Part shown: piece after piece, positions 7,200 through 7,605 of the stretch
Layout: each line of letters begins with the position of its first letter
How positions within the stretch are numbered: the first letter of the stretch is position 1
Source of the DNA: Elusimicrobiota bacterium
GTDB lineage: Bacteria > Elusimicrobiota > Elusimicrobia > FEN-1173
Assembly: GCA_016207625.1 (NCBI GenBank)
Contig: JACQPF010000342.1
Span: 1 to 7,605, forward strand
DNA: 7,605 nt
Reading direction: 5' to 3'
Made by a program: the position numbers and the translations under genes
The notes under the pieces: model-generated
Databases searched by the model: none
What the model saw: the letters and a program-made list of their open reading frames with translations, nothing else
Told to the model about the DNA's origin: nothing

Positions 7200-7605
7200 A
7201 TGAAGAAAAACGTCGCTATCGTCGGAACCGGGTATGTGGGCCTCGTCACAGGCACATGCCTCGCCGAGATCGGCCATTCGGTGATCTGCGTGGACAACGA
7301 CAAGAAAAAGGTCCAAACTCTCCTCAAGGGCGGGATCCCCATTTTCGAGCCCGGATTGGATGAGCTCATTAAGAAGAACCGTAAAGCCAAGCGTCTCACT
7401 TTCACGGACCGTTTGGAGGATGGGCTCAAGGAATCGGAGATCGTTTTCATCGCCGTGAACACGCCACCCATGATGAACGGCGAAGCCGATCTCTCCTTCG
7501 TTGAAACGGTGGCCAAGCAGATCGCCCAAAGCATGAAGCGCTATACCATCGTGGTGGAGAAATCCACCGTCCCCGTGCAGACGGGCGAGAAGATCAAGCA
7601 GACCA
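7200..7605 (+). CDS. ugd: UDP-glucose 6-dehydrogenase, N-terminal part (runs off the window)
   Basis: This enzyme oxidises UDP-glucose twice with NAD+ to UDP-glucuronate, a precursor for acidic polysaccharides, xylose and some LPS sugars. The visible 135 residues cover most of the N-terminal Rossmann domain of a protein usually about 430 long. Seen are GTGYVGLVTGTC (9-20), CVDND with the NAD-ribose-binding Asp32, PIFEPGLDEL (47-56), FIAVNTPP (83-90) and EKSTVPVQTGEK (120-131). The catalytic Cys and Lys lie beyond the edge. Many bacterial homologues read VGTP and KSTVPVGT, so the Asn87 and Gln127 variants stand out, and EKSTVP resembles the animal form. ATG 7200 fits the family N-terminus and has AGGGG at 7185-7189. 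An in-frame ATG at 7179, overlapping the rfbB TAA, would add seven residues but has no clear ribosome site. Other nucleotide-sugar dehydrogenases, such as UDP-ManNAc dehydrogenase, are less likely given EPGL and the overall match. Confidence 0.9.
   Translation, partial: MKKNVAIVGTGYVGLVTGTCLAEIGHSVICVDNDKKKVQTLLKGGIPIFEPGLDELIKKNRKAKRLTFTDRLEDGLKESEIVFIAVNTPPMMNGEADLSFVETVAKQIAQSMKRYTIVVEKSTVPVQTGEKIKQT

Noticed and set aside
1..7605. CRISPR array, insertion sequence, tRNA, defence or novel system
   Set aside because: No spaced direct repeats, transposase motifs or tRNA-like folds were seen. Every long stretch is accounted for by recognised metabolic or envelope genes.

Overview
The window is a GC-rich, single-strand run of housekeeping and cell-envelope genes from a diderm (Gram-negative-type) bacterium. 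The strongest organismal clue is a recognisable LptD, the outer-membrane LPS translocon, so the cell should have an LPS-bearing outer membrane. The standard genetic code is in use: TGA, TAA and TAG all end recognisable genes here. Nothing in the sequence fixes the phylum. An uncultured, non-model diderm lineage is plausible, but that is a guess.

Layout, all on the + strand: end of trpB (1-168, with an in-frame TAA), trpA (165-956), accD (start best placed at 986, end 1843), folC (TTG start 1845, end 3041), a zinc-motif ROK sugar kinase (3051-3962) and lptD (GTG start 3988, end 6108). Gaps between these genes run from a 4-base overlap to 29 bases, so they look like one transcription unit. An AT-rich 54-base spacer with a weak promoter-like pair follows. 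Then come a dTDP-glucose 4,6-dehydratase (6163-7179) and the 5' part of a UDP-glucose 6-dehydrogenase (7200 to the window edge).

The genes fall into two themes. The first is primary biosynthesis: the last two steps of tryptophan synthesis, the carboxyltransferase beta subunit of acetyl-CoA carboxylase, and folate polyglutamylation. The second is envelope and sugar metabolism: hexose phosphorylation, LPS export to the surface, and two nucleotide-sugar enzymes that both draw on activated glucose. The last pair probably opens a larger surface-polysaccharide locus beyond the window.

I see no mobile element, CRISPR array, tRNA, rRNA, defence system or obviously new system. The points worth a second look are the stop codon inside trpB, the two-cysteine LptD, the unusual motif variants in the UDP-glucose dehydrogenase, and the joining of the trpBA-accD-folC block to a ROK kinase and lptD.
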